Below are positions 36,400 to 45,921 of a DNA stretch of 64,000 nucleotides, one piece after another; the stretch's first letter is position 1; every line of letters begins with the position of its first letter. The position numbers and the translations under genes are program-made. The DNA is from Leadbetterella sp964563435. Lineage in GTDB: Bacteria > Bacteroidota > Bacteroidia > Cytophagales > Spirosomataceae. The notes under the pieces were generated by a model. The model saw only the letters and a program-made list of their open reading frames with translations. It was not told where the DNA came from and did no database searches. The stretch spans positions 1 to 64,000 of the forward strand of contig CAZLXI010000023.1 in assembly GCA_964563435.1 (NCBI GenBank). The letters run 5' to 3'.

Positions 36400-39300
36400 T
36401 CACCGCACCAACACAAAAGCCGCCCATTTATAAGGTTCTTTAGGATACTTCGCTTTCATGTACCGCTGGGTTTCACGATAGCTTTCCGGAATGTCTTTGG
36501 TGCTGAAGAGAAGTTCATAAAACCGGATCATAAACTCCGCCGTTTCCTGATCCGGCACCTTCCAAAGGCTCATCAAAAGGTATTCTGCGCCCGCCAGCTT
36601 GAAAGCTCTTTGTAATCCGAAAACTCCCTCACTGCCTTTGATATCTCCCAAACCCGTTTCACAGGCCGAAAGCACCACTAATTTAGTATTGGGCAGTGAC
36701 ACATGTGAAGCCTCATACGCTGTAAGAATACCGTCTTCCAGGCCCTCGGTAACCGGCTCGCCCTTCCAGGCCATATTGGCACCGCTAAACAGCAGCCCCG
36801 AGCGGTTAAGCGGGTTATCGCTCAGTTTATATACATTCTTTTCCTGTTCTAACAAGAACCTTTCTTCTCTGTACTTCTTTTCCGGATCCGGAAAAAAGAA
36901 GCCGTGCGTAGCCACATGCAGGATTGTGGGAGATGCTTTTCTGTTTTGCTGTTTGAACCGTTCTTCCACGGCCGTTTTCCCGGTGAAATAATTGACCGAA
37001 ACCCCTGCTTTTTCGGAAATTCCTTTAAGAGCTTCTACTTCATCTCGTGTGCCGGGCAGATAATCCCAACTTGATGTACCTCTTTTTAAATCAGTAGTGA
37101 GCGAACGGGATACAACCGCATCATTTTTTATTTGCTCTGCCTGAACCAGCAGATCTTTTGAATCTGCAGCATAGTCTATACCACCGAAAAGGGTAATATC
37201 TTTTAGCTCACCCGTTTTATGTCCCTGGAGTATTTTGGCCGTGGTACTGACCTGCTGCAGGCGGTATTTGTCTGACAGATACTGCCCGTCCGGAGTTACA
37301 ATAGCCGAAAAAGCGATCTGGTGCAGGCTACCCGAGGGAGCGAAATACACCGTTTTCTTCTCTTTAATATGCGCCTCCAGCGGTTTCCAAACCAGATCAT
37401 AGAGCTTTTTATGATTTTCCCCGGTTGATTTACCTTCCGAACCCCGATACAGGCCTGCCACCCGTGCGGCGTCACTGCCGGACACCCGCAGGCTATCCAA
37501 CTGCCGCTGCTCGAAAAGCCGTACCAATACCGGTCTTTCATAGCCTTTCTTTAGTATCAATGCCGTATAGAGTGTGGAGTCTGTCGATATTTTATCGTTT
37601 TTGTATTGGAAAGAGGCGAACTCTATGGCTGTCTCATGGGGTCCAAGAGCAGCCTGAATATCTTTCCAGTTCGTCTTTCCAAGTTGCTTATTTTCTTTAA
37701 AGGTCGCAGAAAGCTGTATTAACTGTTTCTCCACATTCTCAGCCTCCTCTTCCCATCTTTTGAGTTCACTGCTTCGCTCAGAAACAGGCTTTGCATATTG
37801 CCTGGCTAAACCAGACTTTTTCATACTCCATTCTTCATAAAGCCGTAGTGCTTCTGCATTGCCGCTTTCTTCTATAGCACTCCGCATTTGCCGGCTTGAA
37901 GTTAATATTAAACCTTTGGTAAGAAGCTCTATATTATATGCAGGTTCTGAAACATCCGGGTTTTCAGAACCATACTGAGTGAAAAAACTTTGATATACCT
38001 CAAAGTTAAAACCGATTTTCCTGATGAAATTCTCTTTCTCCTGCTCCGAAAGAAAACTAAAAGTCAAATTTAACTGCCTGTTGATATTTTCATTAGCCTC
38101 CAAATAAAGCGGTAAAGCCTTATTGTATTGACCCATCCCTGCATATGTATTGGCAAGATTGTTTAAACGGACTTCATAATCGTCATGATCTTTCCCTAAA
38201 GCTTTTTCGGTATTCTCCAATGATTCCAAATAAAGCGGTAAAGCCTTATCATTTTGACCCATTCTAGAATATAAATTAGCAAGATTGTTTAAAATGTCTC
38301 CGTATTCAGAATGACCTTTCCCTAAAGCCTTTTTGGCATTCTCCAATGCCTCCAAAGCAAGCGGTAAAGCCTTACCGTATTGACCCATTCTATAATAGGA
38401 GATTGCAAGATTGTTTAAACGATTTCCGTAAAAAGCATGATCTTTCCCTAAAGTTTTTTCGGTATTCTTCAATGCCTCCAAATAAAGTGACAAAGCCTTA
38501 TCATATAGACTCATACGCAAAGTCTTATCGTATAGACCTATACTAAGATATAAATTTGCGAGATCGTTTAAAAGGCCTCCGTAAGCAGCATGATCTTTCC
38601 CTAAAGCTTTTTCGGTATTCTCCAATGATTCCAGATAAAGCGGTAAAGCCTTATCATGTAGGCCCATAGTATAATATAAATTAGCAAGATTGTGTAAACT
38701 GCTTCCATAATCGACATGATCTTTCCCTAAAGCTCTTTTGTCCTTCTCCAATACCTCCAAAGAAAGCGGTAAAGCCTTATCGTATTGACCCATCCTTACA
38801 TATACGTCTGCAAGACTGAATAAACAGGATCTGTAATCGGAATGATCTTTCCCTAAAGCTTTTTCGGCATTCTCTAATGCCTCCAAAGAAAGCGATAAAG
38901 CTTTATCGTATTGACCCATCCTTGCATATATGTTTGCAAGATCGCTTAAACGTCTTCCGTATTCATAATTATCTTTCCCTAAAGCTTTTTCGGCATTCCC
39001 TAATGCCTCCAAAGAAAGCGGTAAAGCCTTATCGTATTGACTCATCCCTACATATACGTTTGCAAGATCGCTTAAACGGCTTCCGTATTCATAATGGTCT
39101 TTCCCTAAAGCTTTTTCAGTACTCACCAATACCTCTAAAGAAAGCGGTAAAGCCTTATCGTATTGACCCATTCTATAATATAAATTTGCAAGATTGTTTA
39201 AACGGTCTCCATAATAGCCATGGTCTTTCCCGAAAACTTTTTCGGTATTCTCCAAGGCCCCCAAAGAAAACGGTAAAGCCTTATTGTATTGACCCATCCC

Positions 39301-39921
39301 TGTATATACGTTTGCAAGACTGTTTAAGCAGCTTCCATAAAGGAAATGATCCTTCCCGAAAACTTTTTCGGCATTCTCCAAGGCCTCTAAAGAAAATGGC
39401 AAAGCCTTATTGTATTGACCCATCTCTACATATACGTTTGCAAGATTGCCTAAACTGAATCCGTATTCATAATGGTCTTTTCCTGAAGCTTTTTCAGTAT
39501 TTTCCAATCCCTCCAAAGACAGAGGTAAAGCCTTATCGTATTGACCTATATATGTGTATAAGAGGGCAAGATCTTTCAAATAATCTCTGTATTCAGCATG
39601 CTCCTTACCTAAGGCCTTTTCTACATTTTCCAAAGATTCATTTTGCAGGGCAATAGCCTTTTCTTTATTTCCAATATTCCAAAAACAACTGCTGGCTTTA
39701 CCTAACACTACATATAACTTCTCCAATCGGGGAGCTGAACTAGCCTTTTCAGCGATGGCTGCTTTCTCATATAAATCGGCCGCTTTAGCGTAGTCTTCTG
39801 CCTCTTCTGCTAATCTCCCTTCTTCAAAGTATTTATCCGCTACCTCATGACTTTGAGAATAAGCTCTGTCATGAACAAAAAAAGTGAAAAGAAAAAAGAT
39901 ATATTTTAAATATAATTTCAC
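36400..39921 (-). CDS. Exported TPR-CHAT protease (caspase-like)
   Basis: 1173 residues with a signal peptide (about 1-23, ends AYSQ). Twelve 42-residue TPR units (kinesin-light-chain type, signature GQYDKALPL and GKDH) fill about residues 80-610. A helical linker follows, then a C-terminal CHAT domain (about 850-1173) with His1006 in HVATHGFF and Cys1087 in VVLSACETGLG, the caspase-like catalytic pair. CHAT proteases usually act in the cytoplasm with death or defence effectors; the signal peptide predicts an envelope site here. It is 1 bp after a caspase gene in a three-gene unit (43299 to 36400). One TPR unit carries a 9-residue duplication near 38500-38545. Confidence 0.88.
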   Translation of the reverse strand: MKLYLKYIFFLFTFFVHDRAYSQSHEVADKYFEEGRLAEEAEDYAKAADLYEKAAIAEKASSAPRLEKLYVVLGKASSCFWNIGNKEKAIALQNESLENVEKALGKEHAEYRDYLKDLALLYTYIGQYDKALPLSLEGLENTEKASGKDHYEYGFSLGNLANVYVEMGQYNKALPFSLEALENAEKVFGKDHFLYGSCLNSLANVYTGMGQYNKALPFSLGALENTEKVFGKDHGYYGDRLNNLANLYYRMGQYDKALPLSLEVLVSTEKALGKDHYEYGSRLSDLANVYVGMSQYDKALPLSLEALGNAEKALGKDNYEYGRRLSDLANIYARMGQYDKALSLSLEALENAEKALGKDHSDYRSCLFSLADVYVRMGQYDKALPLSLEVLEKDKRALGKDHVDYGSSLHNLANLYYTMGLHDKALPLYLESLENTEKALGKDHAAYGGLLNDLANLYLSIGLYDKTLRMSLYDKALSLYLEALKNTEKTLGKDHAFYGNRLNNLAISYYRMGQYGKALPLALEALENAKKALGKGHSEYGDILNNLANLYSRMGQNDKALPLYLESLENTEKALGKDHDDYEVRLNNLANTYAGMGQYNKALPLYLEANENINRQLNLTFSFLSEQEKENFIRKIGFNFEVYQSFFTQYGSENPDVSEPAYNIELLTKGLILTSSRQMRSAIEESGNAEALRLYEEWSMKKSGLARQYAKPVSERSSELKRWEEEAENVEKQLIQLSATFKENKQLGKTNWKDIQAALGPHETAIEFASFQYKNDKISTDSTLYTALILKKGYERPVLVRLFEQRQLDSLRVSGSDAARVAGLYRGSEGKSTGENHKKLYDLVWKPLEAHIKEKKTVYFAPSGSLHQIAFSAIVTPDGQYLSDKYRLQQVSTTAKILQGHKTGELKDITLFGGIDYAADSKDLLVQAEQIKNDAVVSRSLTTDLKRGTSSWDYLPGTRDEVEALKGISEKAGVSVNYFTGKTAVEERFKQQNRKASPTILHVATHGFFFPDPEKKYREERFLLEQEKNVYKLSDNPLNRSGLLFSGANMAWKGEPVTEGLEDGILTAYEASHVSLPNTKLVVLSACETGLGDIKGSEGVFGLQRAFKLAGAEYLLMSLWKVPDQETAEFMIRFYELLFSTKDIPESYRETQRYMKAKYPKEPYKWAAFVLVR
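38095..39660 (-). repeat. 126-bp tandem repeats encoding TPR units
   Basis: Twelve units of about 42 codons with high DNA similarity (for example the recurring ATCTTTCCCTAAAGCTTTTT). One unit is lengthened by 27 bp. They encode TPRs and can expand or shrink by slippage or recombination. Confidence 0.85.
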
Positions 39922-39922
39922 C

Positions 39923-41887
39923 CTACTCCCTCACTATCTCATACACAAACTCCGTACTATACCCATCCAGCTTACCTGTCACCTGCGTACCGTCTGAACT
40001 ACGGTTCTGCACATAACTCTTACTCAAAAATGCTTCCAGCGGGTTAGCGTTGCCCCGTGTAGCTGCGCCCCGGCTTTCTACAGTTGACTGAAAGTTAATC
40101 GGACTTGAAGTGGCAAAACCTTTCAGGATCAGCTTCTCGTATGGCTCGAGGAAAGAATAAACACAAGACCGTATCAAGACCGTCTTTCCCGGTTCCACAT
40201 ATCTTTCCCGGTCGGTGGTCTCGCAGTTGGCACTGGGCATAAAAGGGCTGATTTCCCCCTTGCTGTTGATTTCGATAATGCTAAAATACAGGGGCTGCTT
40301 ACTTTTGTTGGTGACTTCTAAAAGCACATGGTCTTTCCCGGGCTTCACCACAAAAACTCCGCCCTCATTGATATTCGAACCCTCCGCTTTAACCTCACCT
40401 ACTTCTTCAAAATCAAGATCATATTTTACCGGAAGCAGGCGGAATGAAAACTCAAATTCATCATTTTTCATACTCAGATTTTTGAGGTATTGTCCCTGGG
40501 CAAACTCGAATAACCTCCGGTTTAATTCCACCACCAGCTTTTCTCCGGAAAGATTATCGGCCTGGTGGATCTCCTCTCTGCCTTTTGAGGTCAATAACTT
40601 ATGGTTGTTTCCGTACTTTGCAACGATAATATCAGCCACTAAGGTGTCGGAGACCACTTCTCCGGAGCCGTTCTTAGCCAGATAGGCCCTCACACCCTCC
40701 TTAACAGAAGCCTCTACCGCCTTATCAAAATACACCTTTACAGCCATATCTCCATAGGAGGTCTGATCTGTAAACACCCAGTAATTCGCTTGATTTCTGT
40801 CTTTTAAGCTCCTGTCCAGTTTGATGAGTGACTCGTTAAATTTGGCATTAGTGACCACCCCTTTTGCCAGTATTTTATCTTCCGAAACCTCCACTGTACC
40901 TGCCGGAACGACAAACACCGTAGTTTTATTAAAAATACGGTGGATCTGCCCCGCGGGAATCTTTATGCTGTTCAACTCAGAATTCACACTTTCCACCCTG
41001 AAATAAGGTTGCTGTTTGACATAATCATTGTTAAAAAGCTTAAAGTCTACATCTCCTTCAACGGTGGGGGTTTGCTTCGGGCAAATAACATTCATATTAG
41101 CACTGATCCTGGCAAACAGCTGACGGTAGGTAAAATCTGAACCCAATTCGTTCAGGGCCCTGGAAAAAGAATAGCTCAAAGAGCCTGTTCCATTATATTC
41201 ATAATTCAGCTCATTGGCCGATGAGCCTGAAATCAAAACAAAGGGAGCTGCCTCTGCTTCCACTTTTACCCGCTCAAAAAGTCCGCTGCCTTTGGTTTTG
41301 TCTTTGGTGTGAGGTTTCCAGTCGGGGGGGATAAATGCCCCTTCTCCCCCCCGGGTGATCCCACCCCGGGTGGCGGTTCCGGAATGGCAGCTATCCATTA
41401 ACAAGAGTAATTGTCCGTTTTTACCCAGTTTATTCCTGAATCGGGCCACCATATTTCCGATCTCATCGTCCCGGATATGATTTTGGCCCGTATAGTTATA
41501 GGAATACTTCACAAAGGCATCATAGGGTACAATAGCTTCATCAAGCCCGTCGATTTCATCTTCGTTATCATCAAAAATCTGCTGGCCGTGGCCAGAATAA
41601 TGAATCACTACCACGTCTCCTTCCGATACCTTATTTTTCAGGGCCTCAAGGGCATCCGTTATCCCCTTTTTAGTGGCTTGTTCGTTCAGGAGAACAGTGA
41701 TGTTGGATTCGGCAAAACCCTGTGTTCCTAATGCTCCTTTAATCAGAGGCACATCGTTTGCCGAACTGATCGGTTTCCAGCCTGTTTTACCAGGGTAATC
41801 GCCGATAGCAATAATTAAAGCGTACTTTTCTGCTTTCAAACTTATCGATAGTAAAAGCAAAAAGACCGAAAAGATCACTTTCTTCAT
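39923..41887 (-). CDS. Exported caspase-family (C14) peptidase
   Basis: 654 residues, signal peptide about 1-19 (ends LKA). The metacaspase-like domain (21-300) starts with KYALIIAIGDYPG and has catalytic His100 (HYSGHGQQ) and Cys167 (LLMDSCHSG). An acidic stretch DDNEDEIDGLDEA lies between them, as in calcium-dependent metacaspases. The C-terminal 350 residues include a DUF4384-like beta part (FVVKPGKDHVLLEVTN, YFSIIEINSKGEISPFMP). It lies between an outer-membrane protein gene (2 bp) and the CHAT gene (1 bp), so the three are made together. The protein is probably periplasmic or on the surface; its target is unknown. Confidence 0.88.
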   Translation of the reverse strand: MKKVIFSVFLLLLSISLKAEKYALIIAIGDYPGKTGWKPISSANDVPLIKGALGTQGFAESNITVLLNEQATKKGITDALEALKNKVSEGDVVVIHYSGHGQQIFDDNEDEIDGLDEAIVPYDAFVKYSYNYTGQNHIRDDEIGNMVARFRNKLGKNGQLLLLMDSCHSGTATRGGITRGGEGAFIPPDWKPHTKDKTKGSGLFERVKVEAEAAPFVLISGSSANELNYEYNGTGSLSYSFSRALNELGSDFTYRQLFARISANMNVICPKQTPTVEGDVDFKLFNNDYVKQQPYFRVESVNSELNSIKIPAGQIHRIFNKTTVFVVPAGTVEVSEDKILAKGVVTNAKFNESLIKLDRSLKDRNQANYWVFTDQTSYGDMAVKVYFDKAVEASVKEGVRAYLAKNGSGEVVSDTLVADIIVAKYGNNHKLLTSKGREEIHQADNLSGEKLVVELNRRLFEFAQGQYLKNLSMKNDEFEFSFRLLPVKYDLDFEEVGEVKAEGSNINEGGVFVVKPGKDHVLLEVTNKSKQPLYFSIIEINSKGEISPFMPSANCETTDRERYVEPGKTVLIRSCVYSFLEPYEKLILKGFATSSPINFQSTVESRGAATRGNANPLEAFLSKSYVQNRSSDGTQVTGKLDGYSTEFVYEIVRE

Positions 41888-41889
41888 AA

Positions 41890-43299
41890 TTAATTAAATT
41901 TCATGATATTAAACGACACCGAGAAATAGACTCCCGGCTTATAAATGGTAGTAATAAAATTATCCAGGGAAGTTAAGCCGGTGGTTTTACCTATTTCTAC
42001 TCCCCGGGTTAGTTTATTCACCGGAGCATACGCTACCCCGCCGGATATCACCACCCGGTTTTCATTGCCTAAGACGATCGAGGGCCCAAACAGGAAATTA
42101 ACTCCTTTAATTTCTGATCTGAGGGGAATTGACACCCCGAAAGTTCCCCCCACATTAAAATTATTCCCTAAAATCGGGTAAAAGTTAAGCATGGTACCTA
42201 AACCGGGAACAAATTCATCATACTCCTCACCCCTCACCGTGCGATTATCGTCGATATAAAAATTCCGGGAGTTGGTCTTGTGCAAAGTAAAGGCCACTCC
42301 CGTGTTTATTTTAAAGCCTCCTGTCGAACTTAGCTTAATCTTCTTTGATGAATTGAGCACCGTACCTGAAGGTTCTCCCAGCAAGGAAGAAGGAGAAAAC
42401 TTTAGCTCCAGGTCTGCCTGGTCCGAATCCAGTATATAATCGAAGTTTCTTTCAAAGACGGAACTTTCCAACAGGTTGTACAGGGTTTTTATCTTTTGAA
42501 GGTTATCTACACTGATGGTGGCAGACTCATCCAGGCCGGCCAGCAGGTTTTTCAGGTCTCTCAGAATCACTGCTTCCGATCCGTCACCCCGGGAGCCTGC
42601 CGTCAGGCTGTCGATTTCCATCGCCAACACACTGACTTCACTTGCAATAGCCTGCTTATCGGTAAGAAATATCCTTTCGAAGTTCGACGCATACAGGTAA
42701 AAATTTTCATAGGGAGAAGTCAGCCTGTGATCTTCGGGCAGGCTGGCAAGCTTTAACAGATTCTCTTTGATCTTCTCCTTGCTTAAATTAGGGTTCGAGA
42801 GGTCGGCTTTCAATGCCTCCCGTATGGCGCTTACTTCGGTTGAAAGCTTATTAAAATCACTGATCCTGTTAGCGGCCCGGCTGCCTCTTGTGCCGGCCGT
42901 TCCGGAGGTTTTTGTACTGGTGTCTTTACTTGCCGTTCCGAAAATTTTACTCGTCGCTGAAAAATCCTCGATATTTAAAGCCAGTTTTTTCCCTGCAAAC
43001 GTACTTGTGCCTCCTAACAAATTTGCGAAATTAAAACCTTGTTCGTTCTTATGAGTGGGAATACCCTTCAGTGAGGGCTCCACATTTACGGCAAAGGGGT
43101 TAACATTTTTTACTTTTACCTGAATTGCCGAGTTTTTCTTAAACCTGGGCTTATCCAGGGTATCGACTACCCGGTCAAACTTATCCAGTTTCAGATAGAT
43201 GGTCCTGTCTTGCAAATAATCGGTTTCAACACGGTATTTGTTTTGGGCTAAAACCGATATGTTACTAATGATCAGAATTAGGGCAAAGATATTTTTCAT
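41890..43299 (-). CDS. Predicted outer-membrane protein with coiled-coil middle
   Basis: 469 residues with signal peptide (about 1-18, ends VLAQ). The N-terminal third is beta-rich, residues about 145-260 are helical and charged (coiled-coil-like), and the last 170 residues form amphipathic strands ending KPGVYFSVSFNIMKFN, typical of a small outer-membrane barrel. No family recognised. It is the first gene of the unit that continues with a caspase and the CHAT protease, so it may anchor, export or be cleaved by them (inference). Confidence 0.7.
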   Translation of the reverse strand: MKNIFALILIISNISVLAQNKYRVETDYLQDRTIYLKLDKFDRVVDTLDKPRFKKNSAIQVKVKNVNPFAVNVEPSLKGIPTHKNEQGFNFANLLGGTSTFAGKKLALNIEDFSATSKIFGTASKDTSTKTSGTAGTRGSRAANRISDFNKLSTEVSAIREALKADLSNPNLSKEKIKENLLKLASLPEDHRLTSPYENFYLYASNFERIFLTDKQAIASEVSVLAMEIDSLTAGSRGDGSEAVILRDLKNLLAGLDESATISVDNLQKIKTLYNLLESSVFERNFDYILDSDQADLELKFSPSSLLGEPSGTVLNSSKKIKLSSTGGFKINTGVAFTLHKTNSRNFYIDDNRTVRGEEYDEFVPGLGTMLNFYPILGNNFNVGGTFGVSIPLRSEIKGVNFLFGPSIVLGNENRVVISGGVAYAPVNKLTRGVEIGKTTGLTSLDNFITTIYKPGVYFSVSFNIMKFN

Positions 43300-43491
43300 C
43301 GTTAAAAGAATTACTTATATACAAAATGCTTCCCGGGTTAAATGACTAATTGCAATTGATATTAAACCCTTTAACCGCAAATCCGGCATGCGTAATCTGG
43401 TTGGAATTATTTGATAGGTAAAATATTGTTGTATATGCTGGTTTCATTTCTAGCGTCCGGGTTTATTACTTTGTCTTTTCTTACTATACTT

Positions 43492-44889
43492 CTATTTACA
43501 TTCAGAACATTCATTGCATTTGGCATCTATTCTGCTATTGAGACCAGTTATCCCACTCCAATAATAAAAATCTCCAGATGCATTCATAGTACCGACATTA
43601 CTGAAGCCCCAACTGTCATGAATCCTTGGAGTGCATACTCTATGTATTTGCCCGTCCTCCCTGGAGATCATCAGAGCTACAGTGACAAACTTGTCCGTGT
43701 TAAAAGCCTCTTTCTCTAATAATTTGCCATAGTGCGTCATATTAAGTTGATTGTCACTATCAAACTCAGCCAGGTACACACTTCCTGTATATCCTTTTCC
43801 TGCAATATATTCATAACCCAGCTCTATGTTCGGATAAGAGGAACTATACGGTCTCCATGTGTAATATGTCTTCCCATCAATTTCTTTATTGCTAAAAAAA
43901 GTACAAGTGCCTGCTGACATCTCAAACAAAATACCATGAATATAGATAAAGTGCATATAACCTGTACAACCCATCGAAAAAGACCCAACCGAACCTATTC
44001 CCCCCGGATTCACCGAAATATTCCCCGGATTCACCCCCGCGCCGTTCTGCAAACTGGCCACATTGATCTCCTCTTCCTGTACATCTTTACCGTTGGCCGC
44101 ATGCAGGGCAAACTTTTTCTTTCCCGCACTAAGCGTCTTCGGAACATCAATAATGATTTCTTCATCCGTATATTTCCTGAAATCTTCCTTCTCCACCCAC
44201 TCACCCGAAAAACCTACACTGAATGCCCATTTCAGGTTTTTTCCCTGGATAATCAACGGCATTCCCGGATACGGCTCATTGGGTATCCGTTTTGTTACCT
44301 TAGGCCCGGGTATTAATTCCAGGTCGACCGCATTGGAATTCCCGCCTTTACCTTCCAGGTGAATTTTCCACCAGGTTTTATCTTTGTGTGCCGTTTCAGG
44401 AACAGCTACTACTACAGAAGTTTCGCTCACCGATTTAGGCTTAACGATGTTCCCGTGAAAATTTACACCCGTAACCCCCTGCATATTGCGACCTGTGAAT
44501 GTAAAGTCATAACCGCTCAATACCACGAAATTATTCCCTTCAATGACCGCCGGCAGGGGCACCTTGACCGCTACATTCATACTATTTGACCGGCCGGCGG
44601 AATTCTCCACACTTACCGCATAAGACCCCTCCGGTAAAACAGGGACGATTACCCGGACTTCAATCGCCGATTTACTTTCAGGGTTTACCGAAACCGTATT
44701 AAAGTATACCTTGTTTACATTCGACAGGTTTACACCTGTCAGCGTCAGCACATCACCCACCTCTATCTGACCCGGCGTAGCCTGTGCCAGTGCCGGTACT
44801 ACCGGCTCCGGTTTCGAAGGAGTTTCCGGTTTTTTACAGGAAATGACTGTCAACAGAAGGAAGAGAGAGCCTTTTATAATATTTCTCAT
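43492..44889 (-). CDS. IPT/TIG-domain lipoprotein
   Basis: 465 residues. The lipobox Cys is residue 18 (LTVISCKKPE). Three IPT/TIG-like immunoglobulin modules follow: about 33-110 (GDVLTLTGVNLSNVNKVYF), 112-200 (FTFTGRNMQGVTGVNF) and 205-285 (PLIIQGKNLKWAFSVGF). The remaining 170 residues are Gly/Asn-rich and then aromatic and beta-rich, ending in a small cysteine knot-like tail (CNECSECK). It lies 13 bp after a barrel gene in the same direction. Likely a surface lipoprotein that binds a partner or polymer; no enzyme motif is seen. Confidence 0.75.
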   Translation of the reverse strand: MRNIIKGSLFLLLTVISCKKPETPSKPEPVVPALAQATPGQIEVGDVLTLTGVNLSNVNKVYFNTVSVNPESKSAIEVRVIVPVLPEGSYAVSVENSAGRSNSMNVAVKVPLPAVIEGNNFVVLSGYDFTFTGRNMQGVTGVNFHGNIVKPKSVSETSVVVAVPETAHKDKTWWKIHLEGKGGNSNAVDLELIPGPKVTKRIPNEPYPGMPLIIQGKNLKWAFSVGFSGEWVEKEDFRKYTDEEIIIDVPKTLSAGKKKFALHAANGKDVQEEEINVASLQNGAGVNPGNISVNPGGIGSVGSFSMGCTGYMHFIYIHGILFEMSAGTCTFFSNKEIDGKTYYTWRPYSSSYPNIELGYEYIAGKGYTGSVYLAEFDSDNQLNMTHYGKLLEKEAFNTDKFVTVALMISREDGQIHRVCTPRIHDSWGFSNVGTMNASGDFYYWSGITGLNSRIDAKCNECSECK

Positions 44890-44902
44890 AGTAGTAAAAC
44901 GT

Positions 44903-45787
44903 CTAAATTATAAATCTCAGCCCCAGGTTTAACCCTGAAAAACGATCTATGTTCTTACCATAAAGATATTGGGTCCAGAAAACATTGAAGCCTACCCGGG
45001 TAGACAGCTGATACTGCCCGCCCAAACCGCCCTGCACTACATAAACCGGCATATTCTCACCTTTCATAAAAAGAGGTGTAAAGTTAGCCAGTCCAAAAAC
45101 CTGGAGATTCGGTTTCAGTAAGTACGAAACAATTGCCGAGTAGGGGGCCAGAAAAGTGGCGCTGACATTTTCCCTGGCAAAAGCATACCGCAGGTCTAAC
45201 TGGTTAAACAGGTACCATTTTCTACCCAGCCTATTAATATAGACCAATTGGCTACCCAGCCTGTTCTGAAGGCCTATACCGGTATTCACAGGCGTTTCAA
45301 AAACATGCTGAACCAGGAAATTCCGGTTTCTCGCTACCGGGAGGTATCGTACGCGAAAGCCGATGTGACTAAAATACTTGTCCGAGGCAAAAGAGGGCTC
45401 GTTTCCGAACACTTTAAAAGGTGAACTTTCGGTATCAATATCCAATCGGTAACTCTGGTGACTAACCTCTACGCCTATATTAAAATTCCCTTTTTTTGAA
45501 ACCCCGTAATTGACCTGCACCAATTCATTAAAAATACTCGTTTTGATATTATTTTCAACAAGTTCTGACCGATCGTTAAATTTTTGGGTTCCAAAAAGCA
45601 AATTGCTGAAAGAATTCACTTCTATAAACCCTTTGGGCAGGACGGATACAGAAACTGCAGGAAGAAGAAAAGGATCGTAAAAGGCGGAATCAAGCTTTGC
45701 TTTTCTATTGACCTGGCCCGGTGAATCCGGGGAGTAAAACAGCATGTAAAAAGTTAAAATCTGCAGCCGGTAAAAGAAGGCTTTCAT
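44903..45787 (-). CDS. Predicted outer-membrane barrel protein
   Basis: 294 residues. A hydrophobic N-terminus (YRLQILTFYMLFYS) serves as signal peptide, followed by alternating strands to the end (FSGLNLGLRFII), as in small outer-membrane barrels of Bacteroidota. There are no cofactor or catalytic motifs. It is 13 bp upstream of the IPT lipoprotein gene and probably forms a pair with it, similar to barrel/lipoprotein pairs that cross the outer membrane. Confidence 0.68.
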   Translation of the reverse strand: MKAFFYRLQILTFYMLFYSPDSPGQVNRKAKLDSAFYDPFLLPAVSVSVLPKGFIEVNSFSNLLFGTQKFNDRSELVENNIKTSIFNELVQVNYGVSKKGNFNIGVEVSHQSYRLDIDTESSPFKVFGNEPSFASDKYFSHIGFRVRYLPVARNRNFLVQHVFETPVNTGIGLQNRLGSQLVYINRLGRKWYLFNQLDLRYAFARENVSATFLAPYSAIVSYLLKPNLQVFGLANFTPLFMKGENMPVYVVQGGLGGQYQLSTRVGFNVFWTQYLYGKNIDRFSGLNLGLRFII

Positions 45788-45921
45788 AGTAATTTAGGTA
45801 CAGGGTTAGTGCAATAACTGCTGATTATGATTACGTCATTGATAATCAACAATTAAAATCACACCAAATATAATAAACTCCCGAAAATTATCAAGAAGGC
45901 AGGGAAATTATTTTTATGTAC

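Noticed and set aside
38346..39458. Rightward genes opposite the TPR region
   Set aside because: These frames are antisense to twelve similar TPR units and merely mirror their 126-bp period.
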